The position numbers were made by a program, and so were the translations under genes. 11,321 nt of DNA, from assembly GCA_900542155.1 (NCBI GenBank), contig UQMD01000034.1, forward strand, positions 1-11,321, written 5' to 3'. The notes beneath the pieces are model-generated. The model made no database searches, was not told where the DNA came from, and saw only the letters and a list, made by a program, of their open reading frames with translations. Origin of the DNA: an uncultured Collinsella sp. (GTDB lineage Bacteria > Actinomycetota > Coriobacteriia > Coriobacteriales > Coriobacteriaceae). Each line of letters begins with the position of its first letter. Positions within the stretch are counted from its first letter, which is position 1. Below, in pieces: positions 1 through 6,704 of the stretch.

Positions 1-55
1 CGGCCCTGCCGGGGCGCGAGGCGTAGGGGCTACCCACACGAACTCACGAAGGCTC
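1..55 (+). repeat. Left arm of a 55-bp inverted repeat spanning the window
   Basis: These 55 bases recur as the reverse complement at 11261-11315 with a single difference (A at 50). The arm is GC-rich and has two tiny internal inverted motifs, GCCC-TGCCG-GGGC and GTAG-GGG-CTAC. Read in frame 1 it encodes a basic peptide (RRRRGYPHELTKARK) that stops at 61-63. The other copy reads the same peptide up to HELT and then enters the open frame of the translocase gene. Position 1 is the window edge, so the repeat may be longer. It could be a dispersed genomic repeat or the edge of a duplicated mobile-element segment. Confidence 0.9.
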
Positions 56-165
56 GAAAATAGCCATAAAAAGCTTGCTTTCCCTATGAAAGCCGCCATA
101 TCTATGGTTGTTTAGCCTATGAAAACTGGCATGTCTTGTTGCCGTATCCCTATGATAATTGCCAA
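51..165. repeat. Four short repeats phased at 32-33 bp
   Basis: A 17-base motif close to CCTATGAAAACTGCCAT begins at 83, 116 and 149, exactly 33 bp apart. A weaker fourth copy starts at 51 and overlaps the end of the terminal inverted repeat. The first nine bases of the copies at 83 and 116 are identical; the stretches between motifs are not conserved. CATAGGG at 170-176 is the inverse of CCCTATG at 148-154 and closes the array. Thirty-three bases is about three helical turns, which suits an array of protein-binding sites. The repeats are too short and too few for a CRISPR array. Confidence 0.6.
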
Positions 166-383
166 AACCCATAGGGGGCGCGGCTCCCGTCGAGGTGAAG
201 TCGGGGACCAACCTTAAGGCGAAGAGCCTGGCGGCGAGTATTAAGCGATTTGATTATGATTTGGCCATTCGTTTCTCAGCGGGTAGGTCATCTCGGGATG
301 GCGCAATCATCGACTTGCCCCTCTATGCGGTCGAATCGCTCCCAAAGCTCCTCGAGGATCCAGAGCGATTTTTGGGCCGATAA
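159..383 (+). pseudogene. C-terminal remnant of a DUF4143-type ATP-binding protein
   Basis: The 74-residue frame can only open with TTG at 159, directly after a TAA, and has no convincing ribosome binding site. From residue 9 it reads APVEVKSGTNLKAKSL, then an LAIRFS segment and a DLPLYAVESL tail. This is the order seen at the C-terminus of AAA ATPases with a DUF4143 domain, where the PVEVK segment belongs to a nuclease-like fold. Full-length members have roughly 400 residues, so more than 80% is missing. The phased repeats at 51-165 lie where the rest of the gene should be, so the junction probably falls near 170-180. It is most likely non-functional. The family assignment is from recognition of the motif only. 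Confidence 0.6.
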
Positions 384-414
384 TTCACCAGCCGAATCCG
401 CCCTTGTGCAGTTT

Positions 415-447
415 AAAAAACGTGGCCCTGGCCAACCGGCCAGGGCC
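415..447 (-). terminator. Strong intrinsic terminator at the convergent junction
   Basis: GGCCCTGGCC (424-433) pairs perfectly with GGCCAGGGCC (438-447) around an AACC loop. On the minus strand the stem is followed, after two bases, by a run of six T (complement of 415-420), the classic rho-independent form, placed to stop transcription from the ABC operon. On the plus strand a weaker T-rich stretch (CTTTTATT, 455-462) follows, so it may also act on the DUF4143 remnant. Confidence 0.8.
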
Positions 448-485
448 TCGCAAACTTTTATTCCGTTCTAAACGACGGGCTGATT

Positions 486-601
486 GCGCGCAGGAGGACC
501 CCCAGGCGGGCCGGGGTGTAACCTCCGCGCGCAGTTTCGCAGCGCAGCGAGAATGTTTGAGCACGGAGGAATTACCCCGCCCGCCCCGGGGCACCCTCCG
601 T
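486..601. other. Two tandem GC-rich hairpins of similar design
   Basis: Hairpin one pairs GCGCGC (486-491) with GCGCGC (527-532), GGAGG (493-497) with CCTCC (522-526) and ACCCC (498-502) with GGGGT (513-517). Hairpin two pairs ACGGAGG (563-569) with CCTCCGT (595-601), with inner CCCC (575-578) and GGGG (588-591). Both thus follow the plan GGAGG-CCCC-GGGG-CCTCC. They lie immediately downstream of the ABC operon stop codon and upstream of the T-tailed terminator. Transcript-end structures or mRNA stabilisers are the simplest reading. No T-tract follows either of them. Confidence 0.5.
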
Positions 602-613
602 CAGTAGCCGGTC

Positions 614-2533
614 CTACTCGAGCTCAAACGCACCCGTATACAGCTGATAGTAATACCCGCGCTTGGCAATCAGCTCGTCGTGGTTGCCGCGCTCGATGAT
701 GCGGCCGTGGTCCAGGCAGATGATCGCGTCGGAGTTGCGCACGGTGCTCAGGCGGTGTGCGATGACAAACGTCGTGCGACCCTCCATGAGCTTGTCCATG
801 CCTGCCTGCACGATGGCCTCGGTGCGGGTATCGATGCTCGATGTGGCCTCATCCAGAATCATTGCCGGCGGATCGGCGACGGCGGCGCGTGCAATCGAAA
901 TCAGCTGGCGCTGGCCCTGCGACAGCTGTGCGCCGTTGCCGGTGAGCATGGTGTCGTAGCCGTCGGGCAGGCGGGTGATAAAGTCGTCCGCGCCCGCGAG
1001 CTTGGCCGCCGCGATGCACTCCTCGTCGGTGGCGTCCAGGTTGCCGTAGCGGATGTTATCCATCACGGTGCCGGTGAACAGGTTCACGTCCTGCAGCACC
1101 ACGCCCAGCGAGCGGCGCAGATCGGCCTTGCGGATCTTGTTGACGTTGATGCCGTCGTAGCGGATCTTGCCATCGGCGATGTCATAGAAACGGTTGATGA
1201 GGTTGGTGATGGTCGTCTTGCCGGCACCGGTGGCGCCGACAAACGCGACCTTCTGGCCCGGCTTGGCAAACACGGACACGCCGTGCAACACCTCGTGGTC
1301 GGGCGTGTAGCCAAAGTCGACGTTGTCCATGACCAGGTCGCCGCGCAGCGGTACGTACTCGATCTCGCCGGTTGCGCGGTGCGGATGTTTCCATGCCCAC
1401 ATGCCGGTATGGTGGTCGGCCTCCTCGAGCTGCCAGGTATCGGGGTTCACCTGCGCGTTGACGAGCGTCACGTAGCCTTCGTCGGCCTCGGGCTTCTCGT
1501 CGATAAGCTCAAAGATGCGGTCGGCGCCGGCGAGGCCCATGACCACGGCGTTGATCTGCTGCGAGATCTGACCGATCTGTCCGCAGAACTGCTTGGTCAT
1601 GTTAAGGAACGGCACGACGACGGCGATGGACAGCGCCATGCCCGAGATGCTCAGGTTGGGCACGCCCAGCGCCAGGAAAATGCCGCCGGCCAGTGCGACC
1701 AGCACGTAGAGCAGGTTGCCCAGGTTCATAAGGATGGGCATGAGGATGTTGGCGTACATGTTGGCCTTTTGCGAGACCTCGAAGAGCTTTTCGTTGCGCT
1801 CGTCAAAATCGGCCTCGGCGGCAGACTCGTGGCAGAATGCCTTGACGACCTTCTGGCCGTTCATGACTTCCTCGATATGGCCCTCGACCACGCCGAGCTC
1901 GGTCTGCTGCGCAATAAAGAAGCGCGCGGAGTTGGAGCCGAGCAGCTTGGTCATAAAGGTCATAAAGGCGACGCCGGCCACAATGACCAGGCACATCCAC
2001 ACGCTGTAGTACAGCATGATAAAGAACACCGTGATGATGACGATGGTCGTCATAAGCAGGTTGGGCAGCGACTGGCTGATCATCTGGCGCAGCGTGTCGA
2101 TGTCGTTGGTGTAGTGGCTCATGATGTCGCCGCGCTGGTGCGTGTCGAAGTAGCGAATCGGCAGGTCCTGCATGCGGTTGAACATCTTCTCGCGCAGCTT
2201 CTCGAGTGAGCCCTGCGTGACGATGGCCATGGCGCGGTTCCAGAACAGTGAGGACAGGATGCCGACGCCGTAGATGCAGGCGAGGGTGGTCACGAGCTGT
2301 GCGATCTTGGGCTGTGCGGCTTCCCAATCGCCCGACTGCCACGATTCGCTAATAATCTGCAGGGCGCTCTGAAGGAAGGTCGCACCGATGGAGTTGATGA
2401 TGGCGCAGAGCACCACGCCGACGACGACGAGGGGCAAAAGCACGGGGTAGAAGCCAAAGAGCGTCTTGATGAGGCGCGACATGGTGCCGCTCTTGCGGTT
2501 GAGCGCGCGCTCGGCGGTCGTTGCCTTACTCAT
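614..2533 (-). CDS. ABC exporter half-transporter, catalytically competent subunit
   Basis: A 639-residue type I ABC exporter: an N-terminal six-helix membrane domain followed by a nucleotide-binding domain. Walker A is GATGAGKTT (433-441), Walker B ends in LDEA with catalytic Glu562, and the switch His is at 593 (IAHRLS). The signature is LSQGQ (537-541) instead of LSGGQ. An insertion of about 60 residues joins the two domains. The partner upstream has the opposite defects, so the pair very probably forms a heterodimer of the BmrCD/LmrCD/TM287-288 kind with one good and one degenerate ATP site. The substrate cannot be told from sequence; drugs, lipids or peptides are all possible. The frame stays open upstream to 2731, but ATG at 2533 is chosen because a perfect AAGGAGG precedes it. 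That ATG overlaps the previous stop by 8 nt (ATGAGTAA), which suggests translational coupling. Confidence 0.93.
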   Translation of the reverse strand: MSKATTAERALNRKSGTMSRLIKTLFGFYPVLLPLVVVGVVLCAIINSIGATFLQSALQIISESWQSGDWEAAQPKIAQLVTTLACIYGVGILSSLFWNRAMAIVTQGSLEKLREKMFNRMQDLPIRYFDTHQRGDIMSHYTNDIDTLRQMISQSLPNLLMTTIVIITVFFIMLYYSVWMCLVIVAGVAFMTFMTKLLGSNSARFFIAQQTELGVVEGHIEEVMNGQKVVKAFCHESAAEADFDERNEKLFEVSQKANMYANILMPILMNLGNLLYVLVALAGGIFLALGVPNLSISGMALSIAVVVPFLNMTKQFCGQIGQISQQINAVVMGLAGADRIFELIDEKPEADEGYVTLVNAQVNPDTWQLEEADHHTGMWAWKHPHRATGEIEYVPLRGDLVMDNVDFGYTPDHEVLHGVSVFAKPGQKVAFVGATGAGKTTITNLINRFYDIADGKIRYDGINVNKIRKADLRRSLGVVLQDVNLFTGTVMDNIRYGNLDATDEECIAAAKLAGADDFITRLPDGYDTMLTGNGAQLSQGQRQLISIARAAVADPPAMILDEATSSIDTRTEAIVQAGMDKLMEGRTTFVIAHRLSTVRNSDAIICLDHGRIIERGNHDELIAKRGYYYQLYTGAFELE

Positions 2534-4340
2534 GTGCCTCGCCTCCTTCCTGGGTCTGAGCTTGCGTTGCGGATGCCTCGGTGTCGGCCTCGACGGCCTC
2601 TTCGCCCTCGGCAGACATCTTGTTCTGCGAGGTAAAGGTCTCGCGGTAGATCTCGCTCGTCTTGAGTAGCTCGTCATGGTTGCCGATCTGCGCGATGCGG
2701 CCGCCCTCCATGACGATGATGCGGTCTGCATCCTGCACGGAGCTAATGCGCTGGGCGATGATGAGCTTGGTCGTGTTGGGCAGATAGCTTGCCAACCCTG
2801 CGCGAATCTTGGCGTCGGTCTTGGTGTCGACGGCGCTGGTGGAGTCGTCCAGGATCAAGATCTTGGGGCGACGCAGCAGGGCACGCGCAATGCACAGGCG
2901 CTGCTTCTGACCGCCCGAGACATTGGAGCCGCCCTGCTCGATCCAGGTGTCGTAGCCCTTGGGGAAGCCGTCGACAAATTCATCGGCGCAGGCCAGATGT
3001 GCTGCCTCGCGGACCTCCTCGTCGGTGGCGTTCGGGTCGCCCCAGCGCAGATTCTCGGCGATGGTGCCGCTAAACAGCACGTTTTTCTGCAGCACCATGG
3101 CGACCTGGTGGCGCAGGGCGTCCAAGTCGTAGTCGCGCACGTCCATGCCGCCCACGCGCACGGTGCCCTCGGTGGCGTCGTACAGGCGGGCGATGAGGTT
3201 TACGAGCGTGGACTTGGCCGAGCCGGTGCCGCCGATGATGCCGATGGTCTCGCCGCTCTTAATGTGCAGGTCGATATCGTCGAGCGCCTGGCGCTTCGCA
3301 TGCGCAGAATACTTAAAGCTCACGTGGTCAAAGTCGATGGAGCCGTCGGCCACCTCGAGCACGGGTTCGGCGGGATCGGCGATCGTGGGCTCGGCGGCCA
3401 GCACCTCGGTAATGCGGTGCGCCGATTCGTCGGCCATGGTCACCATGACAAAGATCATCGACAGCTGCATCAGGCTCATGAGGATCTGGAAGCCATAGGT
3501 AAAGATCGAAGAGAGCTGGCCCACGTCGAACAGCGTACCCTGGCTCGTGATGATGAGCTTGGAGCCCAGGTAGATGATGACGACAAATGCGCCGTTGACG
3601 CAGATGTTCATCATGGGGTTGTTAAAGGCGAGCAGCTTCTCTGCGCGGGTGAAGTCCATCTGGACGTCGCGTGCGGCGGTCGCGAACTTCTCCTTCTCAA
3701 AGTCTTCGCGCACGTAGCTCTTAACCACGCGCATGCCGGTGACGTTTTCCTCGACGGACTCGTTAAGGGCGTCGTACTTGTGGAACACGCGCGAGAAGAT
3801 GGGGCGCACCTTAAAGATGATAAAGAACAGCCCAAAGCCCAGCAGCGGAATGATGACCAGGTAGACCATGGCAACGCTGCCGCCCATGATAAACGCCATG
3901 GTAAAGGCGAAGATCAATACCAGCGGCGCGCGCACGGCGATACGGATGATCATCATAAAGGCCTGCTGCACGTTGTTGATATCGGTGGTCAGGCGCGTGA
4001 CGAGCGAGGAGCTCGAGAACTCATCGATGTTGGCAAAGCTGAACGTCTGGATCTTGTAGAACAGGTCGTGACGCAGGTTCTTGGCGAACCCGCAGCTCGC
4101 ATGGCTGCAGGTGACGCCGGCAGCGGCGCCAAAAGCAAGCGACGTCAGCGCGATGAGCACCAAAAAGCCTGCGGTGGGAAGCATCTCGGCTACGGTGGCA
4201 CCGTCTTTGATGGCGTCGATCAGGTTGGCGGTGATAAAAGGAATCAGCATCTCGCAGAGCACCTCGCCAAGCACGAGCAGCGGCGTGGCAACGGTGACTT
4301 TCATATAGTCGCGGATGCTTCCCATGAGGGTTTTAATCAT
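2526..4340 (-). CDS. ABC exporter half-transporter, degenerate-site subunit
   Basis: A 604-residue ABC exporter subunit with an N-terminal membrane domain and a C-terminal ATPase domain. Walker A reads GGTGSAKST with Lys376 (Ala in place of the last Gly, a variant common in this subfamily). The signature VSGGQ (474-478) is intact. Walker B reads LDDS, with Asp499 where the catalytic Glu should be, and the switch His is replaced by Gln530 (IAQRIS). This is the typical signature of the non-catalytic partner in heterodimeric exporters. Its intact signature would complete the good ATP site formed by the downstream partner's Walker motifs. The acidic C-terminal tail (about 25 residues rich in E, A and T) is probably disordered. 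It starts with ATG inside the MarR stop region (ATGATTAA, 8-nt overlap), so it is translated from the same mRNA. Confidence 0.93.
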   Translation of the reverse strand: MIKTLMGSIRDYMKVTVATPLLVLGEVLCEMLIPFITANLIDAIKDGATVAEMLPTAGFLVLIALTSLAFGAAAGVTCSHASCGFAKNLRHDLFYKIQTFSFANIDEFSSSSLVTRLTTDINNVQQAFMMIIRIAVRAPLVLIFAFTMAFIMGGSVAMVYLVIIPLLGFGLFFIIFKVRPIFSRVFHKYDALNESVEENVTGMRVVKSYVREDFEKEKFATAARDVQMDFTRAEKLLAFNNPMMNICVNGAFVVIIYLGSKLIITSQGTLFDVGQLSSIFTYGFQILMSLMQLSMIFVMVTMADESAHRITEVLAAEPTIADPAEPVLEVADGSIDFDHVSFKYSAHAKRQALDDIDLHIKSGETIGIIGGTGSAKSTLVNLIARLYDATEGTVRVGGMDVRDYDLDALRHQVAMVLQKNVLFSGTIAENLRWGDPNATDEEVREAAHLACADEFVDGFPKGYDTWIEQGGSNVSGGQKQRLCIARALLRRPKILILDDSTSAVDTKTDAKIRAGLASYLPNTTKLIIAQRISSVQDADRIIVMEGGRIAQIGNHDELLKTSEIYRETFTSQNKMSAEGEEAVEADTEASATQAQTQEGGEAHE

Positions 4341-4839
4341 CCAGTTCCTCCCAGGTTACACGGATTTTCTCGAGCATTTCGGCGAGGTCCTCGCGCTCGT
4401 CATGGGTGAGCGCGCTAAAGGCCCGTTCTCTAAAGCGGATGCGGGCCGCCTGGTCGATGCGGGCGTTTTCCCGGCCGGTTTCGGTCAGACGAATGGTGAG
4501 TTGCCGTCGATCCTTGGGGTTACGGCTGCGTTCAATGAGGCCGTTGAGCTCGAGCTTGGACAGGATCTCGGAAAGCGACCCCGGCTTGAGGTCAAAGTGC
4601 ATGCCGAGTTCCTGCTGCGACATCTCGCCGCCGGGCTGCTTGGCCAGCAGGCAGATGATGGGCGCCTTGCCGGACACGCCTCCGCCATGAAAATGCATGT
4701 AATGGCCGCAAAAACCCAGGCCGCTCAGGATGCGCTTGGCGAGCTTGTCTTCGCCGTTAACTGCTTCGGGCACGTCTGCCGGCTCCGAAGGATCGCCGCC
4801 GGGCTCATGCGGGCGAAGGTTAAGGGGTTCATCGCACAT
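4333..4839 (-). CDS. MarR-family transcriptional repressor of the ABC operon
   Basis: A 168-residue winged-helix regulator. After a hydrophilic N-terminal extension of about 30 residues come the dimerisation helix, the helix-turn-helix (MSQQELGMHFDLKPGSLSEI) and the beta wing (RSRNPKDRRQLTIRLTETG), which carries the DRR motif typical of MarR proteins. The C-terminal helix (LTHDEREDLAEMLEKI) completes the dimer interface. It begins with ATG after AGAAAGGAG and is the first gene of a three-gene operon with two ABC exporter genes. This is the common arrangement in which a ligand-responsive MarR protein represses its own efflux operon. A perfect 9-bp inverted repeat over its promoter is the likely operator. 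The GHYMHFHGGG segment, with Cys49 and several His, might contribute to ligand or metal sensing, but this is speculation. Confidence 0.9.
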   Translation of the reverse strand: MCDEPLNLRPHEPGGDPSEPADVPEAVNGEDKLAKRILSGLGFCGHYMHFHGGGVSGKAPIICLLAKQPGGEMSQQELGMHFDLKPGSLSEILSKLELNGLIERSRNPKDRRQLTIRLTETGRENARIDQAARIRFRERAFSALTHDEREDLAEMLEKIRVTWEELDD

Positions 4840-4860
4840 GAATTCGTATCGCTCCTTTCT

Positions 4861-4896
4861 TTAGTTAGGTAGTGGAATTGTTTTGTGCCTAACTAA
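4861..4896. promoter_or_regulatory. Probable MarR operator (inverted repeat)
   Basis: TTAGTTAGG (4861-4869) and CCTAACTAA (4888-4896) form a perfect 9-bp inverted repeat with half-site centres 27 bp apart. The right half-site overlaps the -10 box of the regulator's promoter; the left one lies just before its ribosome binding site. A further TTAGTTA lies at 4938-4944, upstream of the -35 box. The geometry fits repression by blocking polymerase; the binding protein is inferred from position. Confidence 0.7.
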
Positions 4897-4923
4897 TCTA
4901 GGAGTGCCACACAAGAATGTCAA
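4895..4923 (-). promoter_or_regulatory. Sigma-70 type promoter of the marR-ABC operon
   Basis: On the minus strand a perfect TTGACA (4918-4923) is separated by exactly 17 bp from TAGATT (4895-4900). Transcription would start about 50 nt upstream of the MarR start codon. The -10 box merges with the right arm of the inverted-repeat operator. Confidence 0.8.
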
Positions 4924-4965
4924 GGTACCAAACTTATTTAGTTACGGCGCCGCAAAACATCGGGG

Positions 4966-5048
4966 TAGTCGTTGGGGACGTTCTTAAACGACTAGTCGTT
5001 GGGGACGTTCTTGTTTGACTAGTCATTTAAGAACGTCCCCAATGACTA
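4966..5048. repeat. REPIN-like cluster: two direct and one inverted copy of a 27-29 bp repeat
   Basis: Units at 4966-4992 and 4993-5019 are head-to-tail and share their first 20 bases (TAGTCGTTGGGGACGTTCTT). The unit at 5020-5048 is the same sequence reversed, with small differences. Units two and three form a hairpin with a stem of about 19 bp. The pattern resembles REP sequences mobilised by RAYT transposases (Y1 family); no such transposase is in this window. The array lies between two divergent transcription units. Confidence 0.85.
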
Positions 5049-5050
5049 AC

Positions 5051-5208
5051 TTCAAAACTATGCCGGATTACGGGGCTGAACTGCGGATTGTCGACCATAC
5101 CGAAATTGGTAAAAAGAAAACCGCAGGTAGAAGGCTTGCTATGATTTGAAAATAGAGGGTGTGGTTGACTCATTCAGGTTCAGCCCCGTAATCCGGTGTA
5201 GTTTTGAA
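5051..5208. repeat. Second REPIN/MITE-like element with 31-bp inverted arms
   Basis: Arms at 5051-5081 and 5178-5208 are 31-bp reverse complements with two mismatches and surround a 96-bp centre. The shared core includes GCCGGATTACGGGGCTGAAC (one base differs between arms). The right arm is itself enclosed by ACTCATTCAG (5168-5177) and CTGAATGAGT (5215-5224), a perfect 10-bp inverted repeat. There is no coding capacity. It is unrelated in sequence to the neighbouring 27-bp repeat family, so two families have accumulated in this 548-base gene-free stretch. Confidence 0.85.
5137..5145 (+). promoter_or_regulatory. Possible extended -10 promoter toward the kinase gene
   Basis: TGCTATGAT matches an extended -10 element (TGn followed by a TATAAT-like hexamer). 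There is no good -35 box at normal spacing. It lies in the centre of the 31-bp-arm inverted repeat and about 240 nt upstream of the kinase start. An alternative weak -10 (TACACT, 5332-5337) lies nearer to the gene. Neither is secure. Confidence 0.3.
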
Positions 5209-5387
5209 ATGGCACTGAATGAGTGGCGGCGAATGGGCCGCAATGAAGCAGGCTAGCCCCTCGTTTCCGAAACCTTTCCGCAACAAACTGTCCTCCACGG
5301 CGCAAGCTTTCGTCCGTAGCGTTCCCTGCGCTACACTTAGTCGCACTGTGGCGCCGCCGCGCCGCGCCCGACCCAAGGGGGACACTC

Positions 5388-6212
5388 ATGAAGAACACTC
5401 AGCTGCTGCTGATCAACGATATGTGCGGATACGGCAAGGTCGCGCTTTCCGCCATGCTGCCGGTGCTGTCGCACATGGGTTACCGTATCCATAACCTGCC
5501 GACGGCGCTTGTGTCCGATACGCTCAACTACCCCAAGTTCTACATCCACGACACCACGGAGTACGTGCGTCAGAGTCTCGCCATCTGGGAAGAGCTCGGC
5601 TTTGAGTTCGACGCCATCTCCACTGGCTTTATCGTGACCGAAGAAGAGACGCGCATCATCTCAGACTTTTGCCACCGCCGCGCGCAAAAGGGCACCAAGG
5701 TATTCGTCGACCCCATCATGGGCGACAACGGCAAACTTTACGCCGGTGTGCCCGAGTCCACGATCGGTCTCATGAGGCATCTGCTCGAGTGCGCCGACTA
5801 TGCGGTGCCCAACTATACCGAGGCGTGCCTGCTCACCGACACGCCCATTGCCGAGCAAATCACGCCTGACGAGGCCCACGCCCTTGTGGACGCCATGCGC
5901 GCGCTGGGCGCCAAGTCGGTGGTCATTACGAGCGCTGTGGTCGACGGCACGAACGCCGTCATCGGTTACGACCACGTGGCGGGGGAGTACTTCACGATTC
6001 CCTTCGACCTGATCCCGGTCTATTTCCCGGGCACCGGTGACACGTTCTCGGCGGTGCTCGTCGGTCGCGTTATGGCTGGCTGGAGCCTGCAGCACGCAAC
6101 GGCCGATGCCATGCGTGTGGTGGCCGAGCTTATCGAGCGCAACGCTGACCAGGAGGACAAGTCTGCCGGCCTGCCCATCGAGGCCTGCCTGGATGTGATC
6201 GACCATGAGTAG
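5388..6212 (+). CDS. Pyridoxamine/pyridoxal kinase (ribokinase superfamily)
   Basis: A 274-residue cytosolic kinase expected to phosphorylate the 5'-hydroxyl of pyridoxal, pyridoxamine or pyridoxine with ATP, salvaging vitamin B6 to pyridoxal phosphate. It shows the family hallmarks in order: an N-terminal GYGKVAL substrate loop (14-20), VDPIMGDNGKLY (107-118), the PNYTEA segment (141-146) and the ATP-site PGTGDTF motif (214-220), with Asp218 as the catalytic base. The length fits PdxK/PdxY enzymes. ATG at 5388 has AGGGGGA seven bases upstream. The next gene overlaps it by 8 nt, so the two are probably cotranscribed. A hydroxymethylpyrimidine kinase role is possible in this superfamily but less likely given the motif pattern. 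Confidence 0.88.
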   Translation: MKNTQLLLINDMCGYGKVALSAMLPVLSHMGYRIHNLPTALVSDTLNYPKFYIHDTTEYVRQSLAIWEELGFEFDAISTGFIVTEEETRIISDFCHRRAQKGTKVFVDPIMGDNGKLYAGVPESTIGLMRHLLECADYAVPNYTEACLLTDTPIAEQITPDEAHALVDAMRALGAKSVVITSAVVDGTNAVIGYDHVAGEYFTIPFDLIPVYFPGTGDTFSAVLVGRVMAGWSLQHATADAMRVVAELIERNADQEDKSAGLPIEACLDVIDHE

Positions 6213-6534
6213 CGCCAGCGAAAGCGGCCCCGAGCCCGCGAGCGAGGGCAAGTTGCTCGGCGCGCCACGCGGCAAGCGCCCACGTATCCGCATTAGCTGC
6301 GTGGACCAGCTGGGCACGTGCCGCTGCCACCATGGCCACAAGCCCGGCGACGTCTTCGACTTCGACCGCGATCGCGGCAAGATGTGCTCCATGGCCTGCC
6401 ATGTGGGCTTTCCCTATATCGACATCCTGCGCTACGGCGGAACCGTGCCCGGCAACGAGCCCGGTACGGCAAAGTTCTGCTGCCCCGAGGTCGATACGTT
6501 GAACGTCTGGCTCGCCGAGATCGTCGACGAGTAA
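6205..6534 (+). CDS. Small cysteine-rich TIGR04076-family protein
   Basis: A 109-residue protein of unknown function resembling the TIGR04076 family: a GDVFDFD strand (48-54), a CSMACHVGFPYI segment (61-72), the LRYGG turn (75-79) and a CC pair at 92-93. Seven cysteines (32, 39, 41, 61, 65, 92, 93) and His42, His43 and His66 suggest metal or redox chemistry, which remains inference. The first 25 residues are low-complexity and Ser/Glu/Pro-rich. There is no signal peptide or membrane helix. The start ATG lies within the end of the kinase gene (ATGAGTAG, 8-nt overlap), which points to coupled translation and perhaps a shared process. The family name is by recognition of the motif pattern and was not checked. 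Confidence 0.75.
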   Translation: MSSASESGPEPASEGKLLGAPRGKRPRIRISCVDQLGTCRCHHGHKPGDVFDFDRDRGKMCSMACHVGFPYIDILRYGGTVPGNEPGTAKFCCPEVDTLNVWLAEIVDE

Positions 6535-6536
6535 TC

Positions 6537-6659
6537 GAGCGTGGATTTTCTCCCACCAAGATAATGAGCGTGGATAATCTCCCGTTTAGAGCGCCGTTTT
6601 GCGTTCAAAGTGGGAGATTATCCACGCTCAATTTGTATGCGGGAGATTATCCACGCTCA
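6537..6659. repeat. Four copies of a 19-bp repeat, two in each orientation
   Basis: TGAGCGTGGATAATCTCCC occurs at 6565-6583, in reverse at 6612-6630 and 6641-6659, and in a diverged form at 6537-6554 (GAGCGTGGATTTTCTCCC). The copies at 6565 and 6612 form a perfect 19-bp stem with a 28-base loop. The cluster fills the gap between two convergent genes, where it could terminate or protect transcripts from both sides. It is a third REP-like family, unrelated in sequence to those upstream of the kinase. Confidence 0.9.
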
Positions 6660-6704
6660 TTTTATGCCGATGGCGTGGCTCACGCATCCGCGCCGCCCGG
6701 GCGC

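Noticed and set aside
51..176. Degenerate CRISPR array in the 33-bp phased repeats
   Set aside because: Conserved motif is only about 17 bp with several differences between copies, spacers are about 16 bp, and no cas gene is nearby.
2534..2731. N-terminal extension of the second ABC gene up to 2731
   Set aside because: The extra 66 residues are Arg/Ser/Pro-rich shadow translation of the upstream ABC gene; the internal ATG at 2533 has a perfect ribosome binding site.
680..4409. Long open frames on the plus strand opposite the two ABC genes (about 509 and 577 codons)
   Set aside because: They are antisense to well-supported genes, have His/Asp/Val-rich repetitive composition typical of GC-rich shadow frames, and show no recognisable domain.
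4966..5048. CRISPR array
   Set aside because: Copies are directly adjacent without spacers, one is inverted, and no cas gene is present.
5661..6392. 243-codon minus-strand frame over the kinase gene
   Set aside because: Antisense shadow of a clearly conserved kinase; no start signal.
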